The notes under the pieces: model-generated
The model's input: the letters and a program-made list of their open reading frames with translations, nothing else
What the model was told of the DNA's origin: nothing
The model's database searches: none
Shown here: piece by piece, positions 36,520 through 46,048 of the stretch
Layout: each line of letters starts with the position of its first letter
Position numbering within the stretch: the stretch's first letter is position 1
Position numbers and translations under genes: made by a program
Assembly (NCBI RefSeq): GCF_004358205.1
Contig: NZ_SMYO01000007.1
Coordinates: 62,001 to 126,000 of the forward strand
DNA: 64,000 bases
From: Bacillus salipaludis
Lineage (GTDB): Bacteria; Bacillota; Bacilli; Bacillales_B; DSM-18226
Direction: 5' to 3'

Positions 36520-36620
36520 CTATTATAAATAAATTTCCCCTTTTCTTACTGTAAAGGTATAAAACTTGTACAATTTGGCATACCTTTTACTATTATGAAG
36601 CAATTTGGGGGAAGAAGAGA

Positions 36621-36848
36621 ATGGTTTCTTTTATAAAAGTCGCACTTCAAACCATAAAGGTTTTTATCATTTTCACTGGATGCACGATTCTCTTTTATTA
36701 TGGTATTATGTGGGTAAGTCAGGAATACCAAAGTTACCATCGCTATGATGCGCCGGAGGGAGCTGCGTTAAAGGTATCCAGCGAGGTAAAGGATGAAAAT
36801 CCAGGCTGGTTAAACCGGTTGATTTTGTTTTATTTAAATGGGGAGTAA
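36621..36848 (+). CDS. yqzK: YqzK-like small membrane protein (DUF4227 type)
   Basis: A 75-residue protein with one transmembrane helix (about residues 11-31) and a hydrophilic tail containing YHRYDAPEGAALKV. Function is unknown. It occupies the B. subtilis yqzK slot between fur and xerD and is 4 bases from xerD, so they are cotranscribed. ATG at 36621 follows GGGGGAAG. Confidence 0.85.
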   Translation: MVSFIKVALQTIKVFIIFTGCTILFYYGIMWVSQEYQSYHRYDAPEGAALKVSSEVKDENPGWLNRLILFYLNGE

Positions 36849-36852
36849 ATAG

Positions 36853-37749
36853 ATGATGGAGAATCAATTAAAAGATTTTATAGAATTTTTAATAGTAGAA
36901 AAAGGCTTGGCTAAGAATACGATTATGTCTTATGAACGAGATTTGAAGAGTTATATCCGCTTTTTACAACATGTTGAAAGGATCTCCTCTTTTAATCTTG
37001 TCCAGCGTGTGCATATTGTTCAATTTCTGGGTTTTTTAAAAGAACAAGGGAAATCATCAAAAACCATTGCGAGACATATTGCCTCCGTAAGAGCCCTGCA
37101 TCAATTTCTATTAAGGGATAAAGCAACAGACCAAGACCCCTCTGTGCTAATCGAAACTCCAAAATTAGAAAGGTCGCTTCCGAAAGTATTAAGTCTGAAG
37201 GAAGTAGAAAAATTGTTGGATTCGCCTAAGGAAAATAATCATTTTGGAATAAGAGATAAGGCCATGCTGGAACTCCTCTATGCAACCGGGATCCGTGTCA
37301 GTGAACTGATTAATCTTGATATTGACCATGTTCATTTAACAATGGGATTTGTTCGATGCATCGGAAAAGGGGAAAAAGAACGGATTATACCAATCGGCAA
37401 AACAGCTGCAGAAGCTATTAAGCGTTACCTAGAATATGGGAGAGGGCATTTTGTTACCCCAAAAAATCAGGATAGCGCATTATTTTTAAACCATCAAGGG
37501 AAACGATTAACACGGCAGGGTTTTTGGAAAATATTAAAAAAGCTCACAAAAGAAGCGGGAATTGAGAAAGAGTTAACCCCTCATACACTTAGACATTCTT
37601 TTGCAACACACCTGCTTGAAAATGGTGCAGACTTAAGAGCGGTGCAGGAAATGCTCGGACATGCTGATATATCCACCACACAAATTTATACAAATGTAAG
37701 TAAAACAAGATTAAAGGATGTTTATAGTAAATTCTTTCCCCGTGCATAA
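36853..37749 (+). CDS. xerD: Site-specific tyrosine recombinase XerD
   Basis: Works with XerC (CodV) at dif to resolve chromosome dimers. The 298-residue protein has the SAM-like N-terminal domain and the catalytic set: R149 in [10 protein letters not shown] near 173 in [22 protein letters not shown] (H244, R247), LGHADIS (H270) and the nucleophile Tyr in TQIYTNVS (about Y279). Two adjacent ATG codons (36853, 36856) are possible starts. It is the housekeeping recombinase (B. subtilis RipX) by position, not a mobile-element integrase. Confidence 0.95.
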   Translation: MMENQLKDFIEFLIVEKGLAKNTIMSYERDLKSYIRFLQHVERISSFNLVQRVHIVQFLGFLKEQGKSSKTIARHIASVRALHQFLLRDKATDQDPSVLIETPKLERSLPKVLSLKEVEKLLDSPKENNHFGIRDKAMLELLYATGIRVSELINLDIDHVHLTMGFVRCIGKGEKERIIPIGKTAAEAIKRYLEYGRGHFVTPKNQDSALFLNHQGKRLTRQGFWKILKKLTKEAGIEKELTPHTLRHSFATHLLENGADLRAVQEMLGHADISTTQIYTNVSKTRLKDVYSKFFPRA

Positions 37750-37770
37750 TAGAATTATAGTTTCATGTTC

Positions 37771-37803
37771 AAAAAACTGTCTAATTTTAGGCAGTTTTTT
37801 TTC
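37771..37803 (+). terminator. Terminator of yqzK-xerD
   Basis: AAAAAACTGTCTA pairs with TAGGCAGTTTTTT (one G-U) with a 4-base loop. Confidence 0.88.
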
Positions 37804-37852
37804 TTGTATTTTCCTAATCTTTTAGTAAAATAGAGATGTCAGACTTCTGACA
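37804..37852 (+). promoter_or_regulatory. deoB promoter with a perfect palindromic operator
   Basis: TTGTAT (37804-37809) and TAAAAT (37826-37831) with 16-base spacing predict a start near 37838. TGTCAGA-CT-TCTGACA at 37837-37852 is a perfect 7-bp inverted repeat placed on that start site, a typical repressor location. The regulator is unknown; it does not look like the B. subtilis DeoR site. Confidence 0.6.
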
Positions 37853-37923
37853 AATGAATGTGCTTTCATGGTTAATCTGGATGAAAAGGGGCAACATATG
37901 ATTGCTTATTATTTTGTTTTGAG

Positions 37924-37938
37924 TGTAACCGTTTACCA
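37924..37938 (+). promoter_or_regulatory. Candidate CcpA cre site upstream of deoB
   Basis: TGTAACCGTTTACCA agrees with the cre consensus WTGNAANCGNWNNCW except at its edge W positions. It lies between the predicted start of transcription and the deoB ribosome site, so CcpA would block elongation. The drm-pupG operon of B. subtilis is under catabolite repression. Confidence 0.6.
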
Positions 37939-37959
37939 CGAAACAAGGAGGAAAAATTT

Positions 37960-39144
37960 ATGAATGCAAATACATATAAACGGATATTTTTAATCGTGAT
38001 GGATTCAGTAGGAATTGGCGAAGCTCCCGATGCCGAACGGTTTGGCGACAAAGGGGCTGACACCTATGGTCATATTGCAGAAAAAATGAACGGTCTTCAT
38101 ATGCCAAACATGGCAAAGTTGGGTTTAAGCAACATCCGCGAAATCAAAGGTATCCCAAAAGCGGAAAAACCACTTGCTTTTTATACAAAGATGATGGAAG
38201 CTTCTAACGGTAAGGATACGATGACAGGACATTGGGAAATCATGGGCTTAAATATACAAACCCCCTTCCGTGTATTTCCTGAAGGTTTTCCTGATGAACT
38301 TGTTTCAGAACTAGAAAAACGAACCGGAAGAAAAGTAATTGGAAATAAACCTGCAAGCGGAACAGAAATTTTAGTTGAACTTGGGGAAGAGCATATGAAA
38401 ACGGGAGCATTAATTGTCTATACCTCTGCTGATTCCGTGCTTCAAATAGCTGCCCATGAAGAGGTGGTTCCTCTTGAAGAATTATATAAAATTTGTAAAA
38501 TTGCCCGCGAATTAACTCTCGATGAAAGATATATGGTGGGCCGGGTCATTGCTCGTCCGTTTATAGGCGAACCTGGTAATTTTAAGCGTACCGCAAATCG
38601 CCATGACTATGCATTAAAACCATTTGACCGAACCGTGATGAGTGAGTTAAAAGACTCTGGTTTTGACGTAATTGCAATTGGGAAAATTTCCGATATTTAT
38701 GACGGGGAAGGAGTAACTCAATCCTTAAGGACCATTTCTAACATGGATGGAATGGATAAGTTAGTTCAAACCCTGGATATGGAATTTACCGGAATTAGTT
38801 TTTTGAATTTAGTTGATTTTGATGCCCTTTTTGGACACCGCCGTGACCCTGAGGGATACGGTAAAGCATTAGAAGAGTATGATACACGTCTGCCTGAAGT
38901 GTTTGCCAAAATGAATGAGGGGGATTTGCTCATCATTACAGCAGACCATGGAAATGATCCAACAGCACCCGGAACAGACCATACAAGGGAATATGTCCCA
39001 TTACTTGTATACGCTAAGAACATGGAACAAGGAAGGGAACTTCCATTAAGGAAAACATTTGCAGATATTGGGGCTACGGTTGCTGAAAACTTCAATGTGA
39101 AAATGCCGAAGTATGGTCATAGCTTTTTAAGCGAATTGAAATAG
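37960..39144 (+). CDS. deoB: Phosphopentomutase
   Basis: Interconverts (deoxy)ribose 1-phosphate and 5-phosphate so that nucleoside sugars enter glycolysis and the pentose phosphate route. The 394-residue alkaline-phosphatase-fold protein shows metal motifs [23 protein letters not shown] (phosphorylated Thr region), [22 protein letters not shown] and [13 protein letters not shown] at 37960 follows CAAGGAGG. It leads an operon with punA and pdp. Confidence 0.96.
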   Translation: MNANTYKRIFLIVMDSVGIGEAPDAERFGDKGADTYGHIAEKMNGLHMPNMAKLGLSNIREIKGIPKAEKPLAFYTKMMEASNGKDTMTGHWEIMGLNIQTPFRVFPEGFPDELVSELEKRTGRKVIGNKPASGTEILVELGEEHMKTGALIVYTSADSVLQIAAHEEVVPLEELYKICKIARELTLDERYMVGRVIARPFIGEPGNFKRTANRHDYALKPFDRTVMSELKDSGFDVIAIGKISDIYDGEGVTQSLRTISNMDGMDKLVQTLDMEFTGISFLNLVDFDALFGHRRDPEGYGKALEEYDTRLPEVFAKMNEGDLLIITADHGNDPTAPGTDHTREYVPLLVYAKNMEQGRELPLRKTFADIGATVAENFNVKMPKYGHSFLSELK

Positions 39145-39158
39145 AAGGGGAATGAAAA

Positions 39159-39977
39159 ATGGAATTTGAAAAGATTCAAAATGCAGCAGGATTTTTAAAA
39201 GGAAAATATTCAAAAACCCCAAAAATTGGCCTTATTTTGGGTTCAGGTCTTGGTGTATTAGCAGATGAAATCGCCGAGCCGGTTAAAATACCCTATCATG
39301 AGATTCCAGATTTTCCGGTCTCGACGGTTGAGGGGCATGCAGGACAATTAGTTTTTGGTTCCCTAAGCGGGGCAGAGGTTGTCGCCATGCAGGGTCGTTT
39401 TCATTTTTATGAAGGATACAGTATGGATAAAGTGACATTTCCAGTGAGGGTGATGAAAGAACTTGGAGTGGAAATGCTGATTGTGACAAATGCAGCGGGT
39501 GGTGTCAATGAAAGCTTCTCCCCAGGAGACTTAATGATTATTACGGATCATATTAATTTTATGGGAACAAATCCGTTAATTGGTCCGAATGACTCCAAGC
39601 TTGGGGTTCGTTTCCCGGATATGTCTGAGGCTTACACAAAAGAATTAAGGGCGATTGCAAAGGAAATTGCTCGAGGCCTAAACATCGAGGTCAAGGAAGG
39701 TGTTTATGTTGGCTTTACTGGCCCTGTCTATGAAACCCCTGCCGAAATAAGAATGGCTAGGGTGCTTGGCGGTGATGCAGTTGGAATGTCGACAGTTCCA
39801 GAAGTAATTGTGGCACGCCACGGCGGCTTAAAGGTTTTGGGAATTTCTTGTATTACTAACATGGCATCAGGAATCCTAGATCAGCCATTAAGCCATGATG
39901 AAGTAATTGAGACGACTGAAAAGGTAAAAGCAAACTTTCTTTTATATATAAAGGAAATTGTGAAAAGGATCGCTTAA
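39159..39977 (+). CDS. punA: Purine-nucleoside phosphorylase (trimeric type)
   Basis: Phosphorolyses guanosine and inosine (and deoxy forms) to base plus sugar 1-phosphate, the substrate of DeoB. The 272-residue protein has [46 protein letters not shown] and [12 protein letters not shown], typical of the PNP-II trimer family. It starts 14 bases after deoB with AGAAGGGG as the site. In B. subtilis it is called pupG. Confidence 0.95.
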   Translation: MEFEKIQNAAGFLKGKYSKTPKIGLILGSGLGVLADEIAEPVKIPYHEIPDFPVSTVEGHAGQLVFGSLSGAEVVAMQGRFHFYEGYSMDKVTFPVRVMKELGVEMLIVTNAAGGVNESFSPGDLMIITDHINFMGTNPLIGPNDSKLGVRFPDMSEAYTKELRAIAKEIARGLNIEVKEGVYVGFTGPVYETPAEIRMARVLGGDAVGMSTVPEVIVARHGGLKVLGISCITNMASGILDQPLSHDEVIETTEKVKANFLLYIKEIVKRIA

Positions 39978-40014
39978 TTTCCTGAAATTTAAACTGGTAA
40001 AGTGGTGATGAATA

Positions 40015-41319
40015 ATGAGAATGGTCGACTTAATTGAAAAAAAACGCGATGGGCATGAATTATCAACAGCAGAAATTAAATTTATTATAAATGGCTACAC
40101 GGATGGCTCTATCCCCGATTATCAAATCAGTGCATGGACAATGGCCATCTATTTTCAAGGAATGACGGAAAAAGAACGAGCAGATTTAACCATGGCGATG
40201 GTGGAATCCGGTGATCAAATTGATTTATCGAAAATAGAAGGAATTAAAGTAGATAAACACTCCACTGGCGGTGTTGGTGATACCACGACACTCGTCCTTG
40301 GTCCGCTTGTGGCTGCCCTTGGAGTACCGGTTGCCAAAATGTCCGGGCGTGGCCTTGGCCATACAGGAGGAACCATTGATAAATTGGAGGCCGTTAAGGG
40401 TTTCCATGTGGAAATTGAAAACAAGGAATTTATTGATCTCGTCAATCATAATAAAATCGCGGTAATTGGTCAAAGTGGAAATCTGACCCCTGCTGATAAG
40501 AAGCTGTATGCTCTTCGGGATGTAACAGCTACAGTCGACAGCATTCCTCTTATTGCAAGTTCCATAATGAGTAAGAAAATGGCGGCAGGTGCTGATGCGA
40601 TCGTCCTTGATGTAAAAACAGGTGCAGGCGCATTCATGAAAACACTGGATGATTCCAGAGAATTGGCCAAAGCAATGGTTCGAATTGGAAATAATGTTGG
40701 TAGAAGAACAATGGCAGTTATTTCAGACATGAGTCAGCCGCTTGGATATGCCATTGGAAATGGGCTTGAAGTAAAAGAAGCCATTGATACGTTAAAAGGG
40801 GAAGGTCCTGATGATTTAACAGAACTTTGTTTAACACTTGGAAGCCATATGGTTTATTTGGCTGAAAAGGCAGATTCTTTGGCAGAAGCTCGGGCCATGC
40901 TTGAAAACGTGATTAAAAATGGAGAGGCACTTGAAAAATTAAAGGTATTTTTAAGTTCCCAAGGCGGGGATGCATCCGTCGTAGATGACCCTTCCAAATT
41001 ACCTCAGGCAAATTTTACTTTTGAATTGGAAGCAAAAGAAGATGGATATGTATCCGAAATTATTGCTGATGAAGTTGGAACAGCTGCGATGCTGTTAGGT
41101 GCCGGCAGAGCAACAAAAGAATCTGTAATTGATTTAGCCGTCGGGCTAGTCTTAAGGAAAAAAATCGGCGACCAGGTGAAAAAAGGTCAATCCTTGGTTA
41201 CGATTTACAGCAATTTTGAAGATGTGCGTGAAGTGAAAGATAAACTTTACGAAAATATCAAGATTTCATCTTCAATAATAGAAGCGCCAATCCTGATTCA
41301 CGAAGAGATTACTGAATAA
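40015..41319 (+). CDS. pdp: Pyrimidine-nucleoside phosphorylase
   Basis: Phosphorolyses uridine, thymidine and deoxyuridine. The 434-residue protein shows the family signature starting [18 protein letters not shown], the phosphate site [13 protein letters not shown], and a C-terminal biotinyl-like alpha/beta domain. It follows punA by 37 bases, so this cluster handles both purine and pyrimidine nucleosides with DeoB. In B. subtilis pdp sits instead with deoC-nupC, so this arrangement is a departure. A terminator follows. Confidence 0.95.
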   Translation: MRMVDLIEKKRDGHELSTAEIKFIINGYTDGSIPDYQISAWTMAIYFQGMTEKERADLTMAMVESGDQIDLSKIEGIKVDKHSTGGVGDTTTLVLGPLVAALGVPVAKMSGRGLGHTGGTIDKLEAVKGFHVEIENKEFIDLVNHNKIAVIGQSGNLTPADKKLYALRDVTATVDSIPLIASSIMSKKMAAGADAIVLDVKTGAGAFMKTLDDSRELAKAMVRIGNNVGRRTMAVISDMSQPLGYAIGNGLEVKEAIDTLKGEGPDDLTELCLTLGSHMVYLAEKADSLAEARAMLENVIKNGEALEKLKVFLSSQGGDASVVDDPSKLPQANFTFELEAKEDGYVSEIIADEVGTAAMLLGAGRATKESVIDLAVGLVLRKKIGDQVKKGQSLVTIYSNFEDVREVKDKLYENIKISSSIIEAPILIHEEITE

Positions 41320-41330
41320 TGAATGCTTTG

Positions 41331-41360
41331 AAAAGTCCGGGGGGAACCCGGACTTTTTTT
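41331..41360 (+). terminator. Terminator of deoB-punA-pdp
   Basis: AAAAGTCCGGG pairs with CCCGGACTTTT (11 bp), followed by further T residues. Confidence 0.92.
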
Positions 41361-41382
41361 ATTGTATTCATAGGAAATTATT

Positions 41383-41411
41383 GTATAAAGTTGTTTGATT
41401 TGGAAAAAATG
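41383..41411 (+). promoter_or_regulatory. Sigma-F promoter of dacF
   Basis: GTATA (41383-41387), 14 bases, then GGAAAAAATG (41402-41411). The -10 fits the sigma-F pattern GGNRANANTR at every fixed position, and the distance to the start codon is about 30 bases. dacF is a known forespore sigma-F gene. Confidence 0.7.
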
Positions 41412-41441
41412 TTATCTATATAAAGAATGGAGGGTTATGCG

Positions 41442-42614
41442 ATGAAACGAATCGTCTCATTAATGATGATATCTTTTTTAGTTACAAGTTTATGGATTCC
41501 TTCCGCTTTTGCGGCTGAAGAAAAGAATAGCACCGAGCTCGTTAATAATGTTAGATCAGCAGTATTAATTGAACGCGATACGGGGAAAGTCCTTTTTGAG
41601 AAAAATAGTCAAGAAGAACTACCGCCGGCAAGTATGACAAAAATCATGACAATGCTGTTAATTATGGAAGCAATTGATCAAGGAAAATTGAGCTGGAATG
41701 AAAAAATTCGAGCAAGTGAATATGCTGCCTCTATGGGAGGTTCACAAATTTTTCTTGAGCCAGGCGAAGAAATGACTACAAAGGAAATGTTGAAAGGAAT
41801 TGCAATTGGTTCCGGAAATGATGCTTCTGTAGCAATGGCCGAAAGAATCGGAGGGTCTGAAGAAGCATTTGTGGATATGATGAATAAAAAAGCTAAAGAG
41901 TTAGGTTTAAAACATACTTTCTTTAAAAATACCACGGGGCTTCCAGTAAGCGGTCATTATAGTTCAGCACATGATATGGCTATTATGGCAAAAGAACTAT
42001 TAAAATATGAGGACATCACGAAGTTCACGGGAATGTACGAGGCATACCTTCGCGAAAATACGGACAAAAAATTTTGGCTCGTTAACACGAACAAACTAGT
42101 CCGCTTTTATCCCGGCGTGGATGGCTTAAAAACTGGCTTTACCGGAGAAGCAAAGTATTGTTTAACAGCAACAGCCCAAAAGGATGGAATGCGCGTCATA
42201 GCCGTTGTATTTGGTGCTCCAACATCGAAGGATAGAAATGCTCAGGTAACAAAAATGCTAAATTATGCTTTCAATCAATATCAAACCCATCCAATGTATA
42301 AGCGGAATCAGGTTATAAGCAAAACACATGTAAGCAAGGGAAAGGAAAAGACGGTGGATGCCGTTACAAGTGAACCACTTTCTTTATTGACGAAAAAGGG
42401 TGAAAAAACGAAAGATGTAAAACAAAAAGTCATTCTAGAGAAAGGTTTAGATGCTCCTATCCATAAAGGTGACAAAATAGGAACCATTAAACTGATTAAG
42501 GATGGAAAAGTAGTTTTGGAAAGTCCATTAGTGGCTAAAACGGATGTTAAAGAAGCAAGTTGGTGGACCCTTTATAAACGTGCATTTGGGATGTTTACAA
42601 AATCCGGTAAATAA
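41442..42614 (+). CDS. dacF: Sporulation D-alanyl-D-alanine carboxypeptidase DacF
   Basis: A low-molecular-weight penicillin-binding protein made in the forespore; trims stem peptides to control cortex cross-linking. The 390-residue protein has a Sec signal (about 1-24, cleavage after AFA), catalytic S64-x-x-K67 in ASMTK, GSGNDAS, and GLKTGFTGEA, plus a C-terminal beta domain and amphipathic tail. ATG at 41442 follows GGAGGG; the upstream in-frame ATG at 41427 overlaps that site. Position before spoIIAA separates it from dacB. Confidence 0.93.
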   Translation: MKRIVSLMMISFLVTSLWIPSAFAAEEKNSTELVNNVRSAVLIERDTGKVLFEKNSQEELPPASMTKIMTMLLIMEAIDQGKLSWNEKIRASEYAASMGGSQIFLEPGEEMTTKEMLKGIAIGSGNDASVAMAERIGGSEEAFVDMMNKKAKELGLKHTFFKNTTGLPVSGHYSSAHDMAIMAKELLKYEDITKFTGMYEAYLRENTDKKFWLVNTNKLVRFYPGVDGLKTGFTGEAKYCLTATAQKDGMRVIAVVFGAPTSKDRNAQVTKMLNYAFNQYQTHPMYKRNQVISKTHVSKGKEKTVDAVTSEPLSLLTKKGEKTKDVKQKVILEKGLDAPIHKGDKIGTIKLIKDGKVVLESPLVAKTDVKEASWWTLYKRAFGMFTKSGK

Positions 42615-42679
42615 ACATATGTCGAAAATAAAGAATTATTCACTAGTTTTGGCGAATTACGACTAGTTTTGTCCCGATA

Positions 42680-42707
42680 GGAGGAAATGTATGCCCCTCC
42701 ATCGAAT
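42680..42707 (+). promoter_or_regulatory. Sigma-H promoter of the spoIIAA operon
   Basis: GGAGGAAAT (42680-42688) matches the sigma-H -35 RNAGGAWWW fully, and ATCGAAT (42701-42707) matches the -10 RNNGAAT, with a 12-base spacer. It lies 36 bases before the spoIIAA start, as expected for this Spo0A/sigma-H operon. Confidence 0.75.
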
Positions 42708-42742
42708 TGACTCACTATACCAGATTAAGGAGGCCAGGGATA

Positions 42743-43093
42743 GTGAGTCTTAACATTGAATTAGAAATAAAACATGATGTTTTATGTATTCGATTAAGCG
42801 GTGAGCTAGATCACCATACAGCAGACGAACTCCGTGAGCAGGCTGCAAATGCGATTGATAGAAATGAAATTCGTCATATTGTTTTAAATTTAGAACAGTT
42901 GACCTTTATGGATAGCTCAGGACTTGGAGTTATTTTAGGAAGATACAAACAAATTAAGCAGGTGCACGGTGAAATGGTTGTTTGTGCAATCTCCCCTGCA
43001 ATACAAAGGTTATTCGATATGTCGGGTTTATTTAAGATTATTAAAATGGAACCGACTGAAAACTGCGCATTGCAAAAATTGGGGGTTGCATAA
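42743..43093 (+). CDS. spoIIAA: Anti-anti-sigma factor SpoIIAA
   Basis: When dephosphorylated it binds SpoIIAB and frees sigma-F in the forespore. The 116-residue STAS-domain protein carries the phosphorylation motif FMDSSGLGV, with S58 as the predicted target. GTG at 42743 is chosen because AAGGAGG lies 9 bases upstream and it gives the family length; the in-frame TTG at 42707 has no site. spoIIAB starts 2 bases after its stop. Confidence 0.96.
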   Translation: MSLNIELEIKHDVLCIRLSGELDHHTADELREQAANAIDRNEIRHIVLNLEQLTFMDSSGLGVILGRYKQIKQVHGEMVVCAISPAIQRLFDMSGLFKIIKMEPTENCALQKLGVA

Positions 43094-43095
43094 AA

Positions 43096-43536
43096 ATGAA
43101 AAATGAAATGAATCTTCAATTTAGTGCGTTAAGTCAAAACGAATCTTTTGCGCGTGTAACGGTTGCCGCGTTCATTGCTCAGCTTGACCCGACAATGGAT
43201 GAACTGACTGAAATTAAAACAGTTGTATCAGAAGCGGTAACAAATGCAATTATTCATGGATATGAAAATGATTCAAAAGGAATTGTCTATATTGACGTTA
43301 GTATCGAGGATAATGTAATTGATATGACGATTCGAGACAAAGGAATTGGAATTGTAGATGTGGAGGAAGCTCGTCAGCCATTATTTACAACAAAACCGGA
43401 CTTGGAAAGATCCGGTATGGGATTCACCATCATGGAAAATTTCATGGATGAGGTCGAGGTTCTCACGCAGCCAGGTAAAGGAACCGAAGTAAGATTACGA
43501 AAGCATTTACAATCTCGCAAAATGCTGTGCAATTAA
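43096..43536 (+). CDS. spoIIAB: Anti-sigma F factor / serine kinase SpoIIAB
   Basis: Holds sigma-F inactive and phosphorylates SpoIIAA. The 146-residue GHKL-ATPase-fold protein has the N box [20 protein letters not shown], the G1 box RDKGIGI and the G2 region [14 protein letters not shown]. It is the middle gene of the operon, 2 bases after spoIIAA and 6 bases before sigF. Confidence 0.97.
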   Translation: MKNEMNLQFSALSQNESFARVTVAAFIAQLDPTMDELTEIKTVVSEAVTNAIIHGYENDSKGIVYIDVSIEDNVIDMTIRDKGIGIVDVEEARQPLFTTKPDLERSGMGFTIMENFMDEVEVLTQPGKGTEVRLRKHLQSRKMLCN

Positions 43537-43542
43537 GGAGAC

Positions 43543-44307
43543 TTGCCGATGGATGTGGAGGTCAAAAACGATAAAAGCAGGCCGTATTTAAAGGATCACG
43601 AAGTAAAAGAACTGATTAAAAAGAGCCAAGATGGGGACCAGGTATCCAGGGAGTTAATTGTTGAAAAAAATATGCGTCTTGTCTGGTCTGTTGTTCAGCG
43701 TTTCTTAAATCGGGGCTATGACCCGGACGATCTTTTCCAAATTGGTTGTATTGGCTTATTGAAGTCAGTAGATAAATTCGACCTTTCTTATGATGTAAAG
43801 TTTTCAACTTATGCTGTTCCGATGATTATTGGCGAGATTCAACGATTTATCCGCGATGATGGAACGGTTAAAGTGAGCCGATCATTAAAAGAAATGGGCA
43901 ACCGAATTCGAAAGGCAAAAGACGAATTATCAAAGACGCTTGGAAGGATTCCGACCGTAAATGAAATTTCGGAATATCTTGAATTATCACCGGAGGACGT
44001 CATTCTTGCCCAAGAGGCCAGCAGAACACCATCTTCCATTCACGAAACGGTCTATGAAAATGATGGTGATCCCATTACGCTTTTAGATCAAATTGACGAT
44101 GGCAATGACGGTAAATGGTTTGATAAAATCGCTTTAAAAGAAGCGATTCGGGAATTGGATGAACGTGAAAGATTAATTGTTTATTTAAGATATTATAAGG
44201 ATCAAACTCAATCGGAAGTCGCATTAAGGCTGGGAATCTCTCAGGTTCAAGTTTCAAGGCTCGAGAAAAAAATATTGATGCAAATGAAAGACCGAATGGA
44301 TCTATGA
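43543..44307 (+). CDS. sigF: RNA polymerase sigma-F factor
   Basis: The first forespore-specific sigma factor. The 254-residue protein has sigma region 2 (ELIVEKNMRLVWSVVQRFLN, DLFQIGCIGLLKSVDKFD, FSTYAVPMIIGEIQRFIRDD), region 3 (RSLKEMGNRIRKAKDEL) and region 4 (RERLIVYLRYYKDQTQSEVA, followed by LGISQVQVSRLEK). ATG at 43543 has AAGGAG upstream, or the adjacent in-frame context; the length matches sigma-F. The terminator overlaps its last codons. Confidence 0.97.
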   Translation: MPMDVEVKNDKSRPYLKDHEVKELIKKSQDGDQVSRELIVEKNMRLVWSVVQRFLNRGYDPDDLFQIGCIGLLKSVDKFDLSYDVKFSTYAVPMIIGEIQRFIRDDGTVKVSRSLKEMGNRIRKAKDELSKTLGRIPTVNEISEYLELSPEDVILAQEASRTPSSIHETVYENDGDPITLLDQIDDGNDGKWFDKIALKEAIRELDERERLIVYLRYYKDQTQSEVALRLGISQVQVSRLEKKILMQMKDRMDL

Positions 44308-44328
44308 TTCATCCGGTCTTTTTTTTGT
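44288..44328 (+). terminator. Terminator of spoIIAA-AB-sigF
   Basis: A 15-bp stem with two mismatches (44288-44302 with 44306-44320), then a run of T. Its 5' arm is inside the end of sigF. Confidence 0.85.
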
Positions 44329-44342
44329 ACCATTTTTTGGGT

Positions 44343-44373
44343 TTCATTAAAAGGATAACAATTAACCATACTA
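44343..44373 (+). promoter_or_regulatory. Candidate sigma-G promoter of spoVAA
   Basis: CATACTA (44367-44373) matches the sigma-G -10. TTCATT (44343-44348), 18 bases upstream, is a partial match to the -35 TGHATR. Forespore sigma-G expression of spoVA operons is established. Confidence 0.5.
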
Positions 44374-44410
44374 CTTATACGAGGAAATCAATGTGTGGGA
44401 AGTGAATGTT

Positions 44411-45031
44411 TTGGAAAAAACAATCTACATCCGCATGCGGAATCGTGTGAAAACTAATCCTGAAGATGTGATTATGCTGAAAGATGTGGCTCAAATCATT
44501 GCCCCGGAAACTGATATGACTAAATTGGAAAATACCGTCATACATCGAATATCTGATAAAGATCGGAATATCGTCGTTATTGATGTAATGAAAGTGATTT
44601 CTAAAATAATGGCAAAATTTCCTGAAATGGAAGTCCAAACTGTCGGACCAGCACAAACGATTATCGAAGTGATTACAAAGAAAAAAGGAGTGTCTCTTCC
44701 TTTATTTCTGTTAATTTGGTTTTTATTATTCTTTGGTTCAGCCATGGCCATCATGAATTTTCATGATGATGTCAGCATGAGAAGTGTTCAGGAAAAAATT
44801 TATACCATTATTACCGGTAGAAAAGTGGCAAAGCCATGGTTATTTCAAATTCCTTATTCCATTGGTTTAGGATTGGGGATGATTTTATTTTTTAATCATG
44901 TGTTTAAAAAGCGAATCAATGATGAGCCCAGTCCACTTGAAGTCGAAATGTTTAATTATCAAATGGATTTAGATAATTACTTAGTCATTCATGAAAACAA
45001 AGAAAGTATGAAGAAACTTGATGACAATTAA
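44411..45031 (+). CDS. spoVAA: Stage V sporulation protein AA
   Basis: A member of the forespore SpoVA set linked to dipicolinic acid movement. The 206-residue protein has an N-terminal soluble domain (EKTIYIRMRNRVKTNPEDV) and two membrane helices (about 101-118 and 150-170). TTG at 44411 is chosen because GGAAGTGA lies just upstream and it gives the family start and length; GTG at 44393 is in frame with GAGG 8 bases before it and cannot be excluded. It overlaps spoVAB by 11 bases. Confidence 0.88.
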   Translation: MEKTIYIRMRNRVKTNPEDVIMLKDVAQIIAPETDMTKLENTVIHRISDKDRNIVVIDVMKVISKIMAKFPEMEVQTVGPAQTIIEVITKKKGVSLPLFLLIWFLLFFGSAMAIMNFHDDVSMRSVQEKIYTIITGRKVAKPWLFQIPYSIGLGLGMILFFNHVFKKRINDEPSPLEVEMFNYQMDLDNYLVIHENKESMKKLDDN

Positions 45032-45443
45032 AATTTTAGCCATACTCTTTTTTGGTTTAGCAAGCGGATTGGCTGTGGGTTCGGGCTTTGTAGCCTTTTT
45101 AACTGTACTTGGGATTATTCCAAGATTAACACAATTATCAAAAACACAAAAAATGATACAACAATATGAATGGGCTGTTGTCATCGGTGCCCTTGTAGGG
45201 GTTGCTATAAGTCTCAGAGATCCAACTTTAGGAATTTCAGCTTATTTTTTGATTCCTCTTGGTTTAACTGAGGGAGTCTATGTGGGAATGCTTGCAGGTG
45301 CATTAACTGAAGTATTAAATGTGCTTCCAATTCTTGCAAAAAGAATCCGGTTGGATGAAGAAATTATCTATTTAATAATGGCTATAGTTCTTGGGAAAGT
45401 TGCAGGCTCCCTATTTCAATGGGTTTATTTTATTCATCATTAA
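45021..45443 (+). CDS. spoVAB: Stage V sporulation protein AB
   Basis: An integral membrane protein of the SpoVA system. The 140-residue protein has about four helices (5-27, 44-64, 70-95, 110-135) with the motifs GSGFVAFLTVLGIIPRL and YFLIPLGLTEGVYVGMLAGA. ATG at 45021 lies within the end of spoVAA; a TTG three bases earlier is the alternative. In B. subtilis the next genes are AC, AD and AEB; here spoVAEA follows after 32 bases. Confidence 0.92.
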   Translation: MTIKILAILFFGLASGLAVGSGFVAFLTVLGIIPRLTQLSKTQKMIQQYEWAVVIGALVGVAISLRDPTLGISAYFLIPLGLTEGVYVGMLAGALTEVLNVLPILAKRIRLDEEIIYLIMAIVLGKVAGSLFQWVYFIHH

Positions 45444-45475
45444 CATGAATCTAGCCATGAAAGGACATCACAATC

Positions 45476-46048
45476 ATGAGCATTCGGAGGCGTGTCATTT
45501 TAATTACTGATGGAGATGATTATGCGAGAAGAGCTGTCGAGCATGTTGCTAAGGAAGTGGGCGGTCGCTGCATTTCTATGTCTCATGGGAATCCTTCCAA
45601 ATTAAAAGGTCCTGAACTTATCCATTTAATAAAAAAAGCTCCAAATGATCCGGTGTTGGTGATGTTTGATGATAGTGGAATTGTGGGTGAGGGTGCGGGT
45701 GAAAATGCCCTGAAATTTGTTGCATTACATAAGGATATTGAGGTACTGGGTATTATCGCAGTAGCTGCAAAGTCAAGACATGAAGAATGGGCGAGGATTG
45801 ATGTAAGTATTGACCGCGATGGTGAAATAACTCCCTATGGGGTAGATAAATTTGGTATACCGGAACTTGAAATTGGCAGAATAAATGGAGATACCGTTTA
45901 CTGTCTTGACGAATTGGATGTCCCGCTAATTGTTGGAATCGGCGATATCGGAAAAATGGCAAGGCGGGACGACTACAGGATCGGCTCACCGATTACGAAA
46001 AAAGCGGTGGATCTTATTCTCGAAAGGAGTGGTTTTCATGACAAATAG
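45476..46048 (+). CDS. spoVAEA: Stage V sporulation protein AEA
   Basis: A soluble SpoVA-operon protein that joins the germinant receptor/SpoVA machinery in the forespore; exact role is unclear. The 190-residue protein starts [20 protein letters not shown] and contains [41 protein letters not shown] and [10 protein letters not shown], all typical of the family. ATG at 45476 follows GAAAGGA. It overlaps spoVAF by 11 bases. The usual preceding genes spoVAC, spoVAD and spoVAEB are absent. Confidence 0.92.
   Translation: MSIRRRVILITDGDDYARRAVEHVAKEVGGRCISMSHGNPSKLKGPELIHLIKKAPNDPVLVMFDDSGIVGEGAGENALKFVALHKDIEVLGIIAVAAKSRHEEWARIDVSIDRDGEITPYGVDKFGIPELEIGRINGDTVYCLDELDVPLIVGIGDIGKMARRDDYRIGSPITKKAVDLILERSGFHDK

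Noticed and set aside
36853..37749. Tyrosine recombinase as the integrase of a mobile element
   Set aside because: Position between yqzK and deoB and full similarity to XerD show the housekeeping dif recombinase; no attachment sites or phage genes are near.
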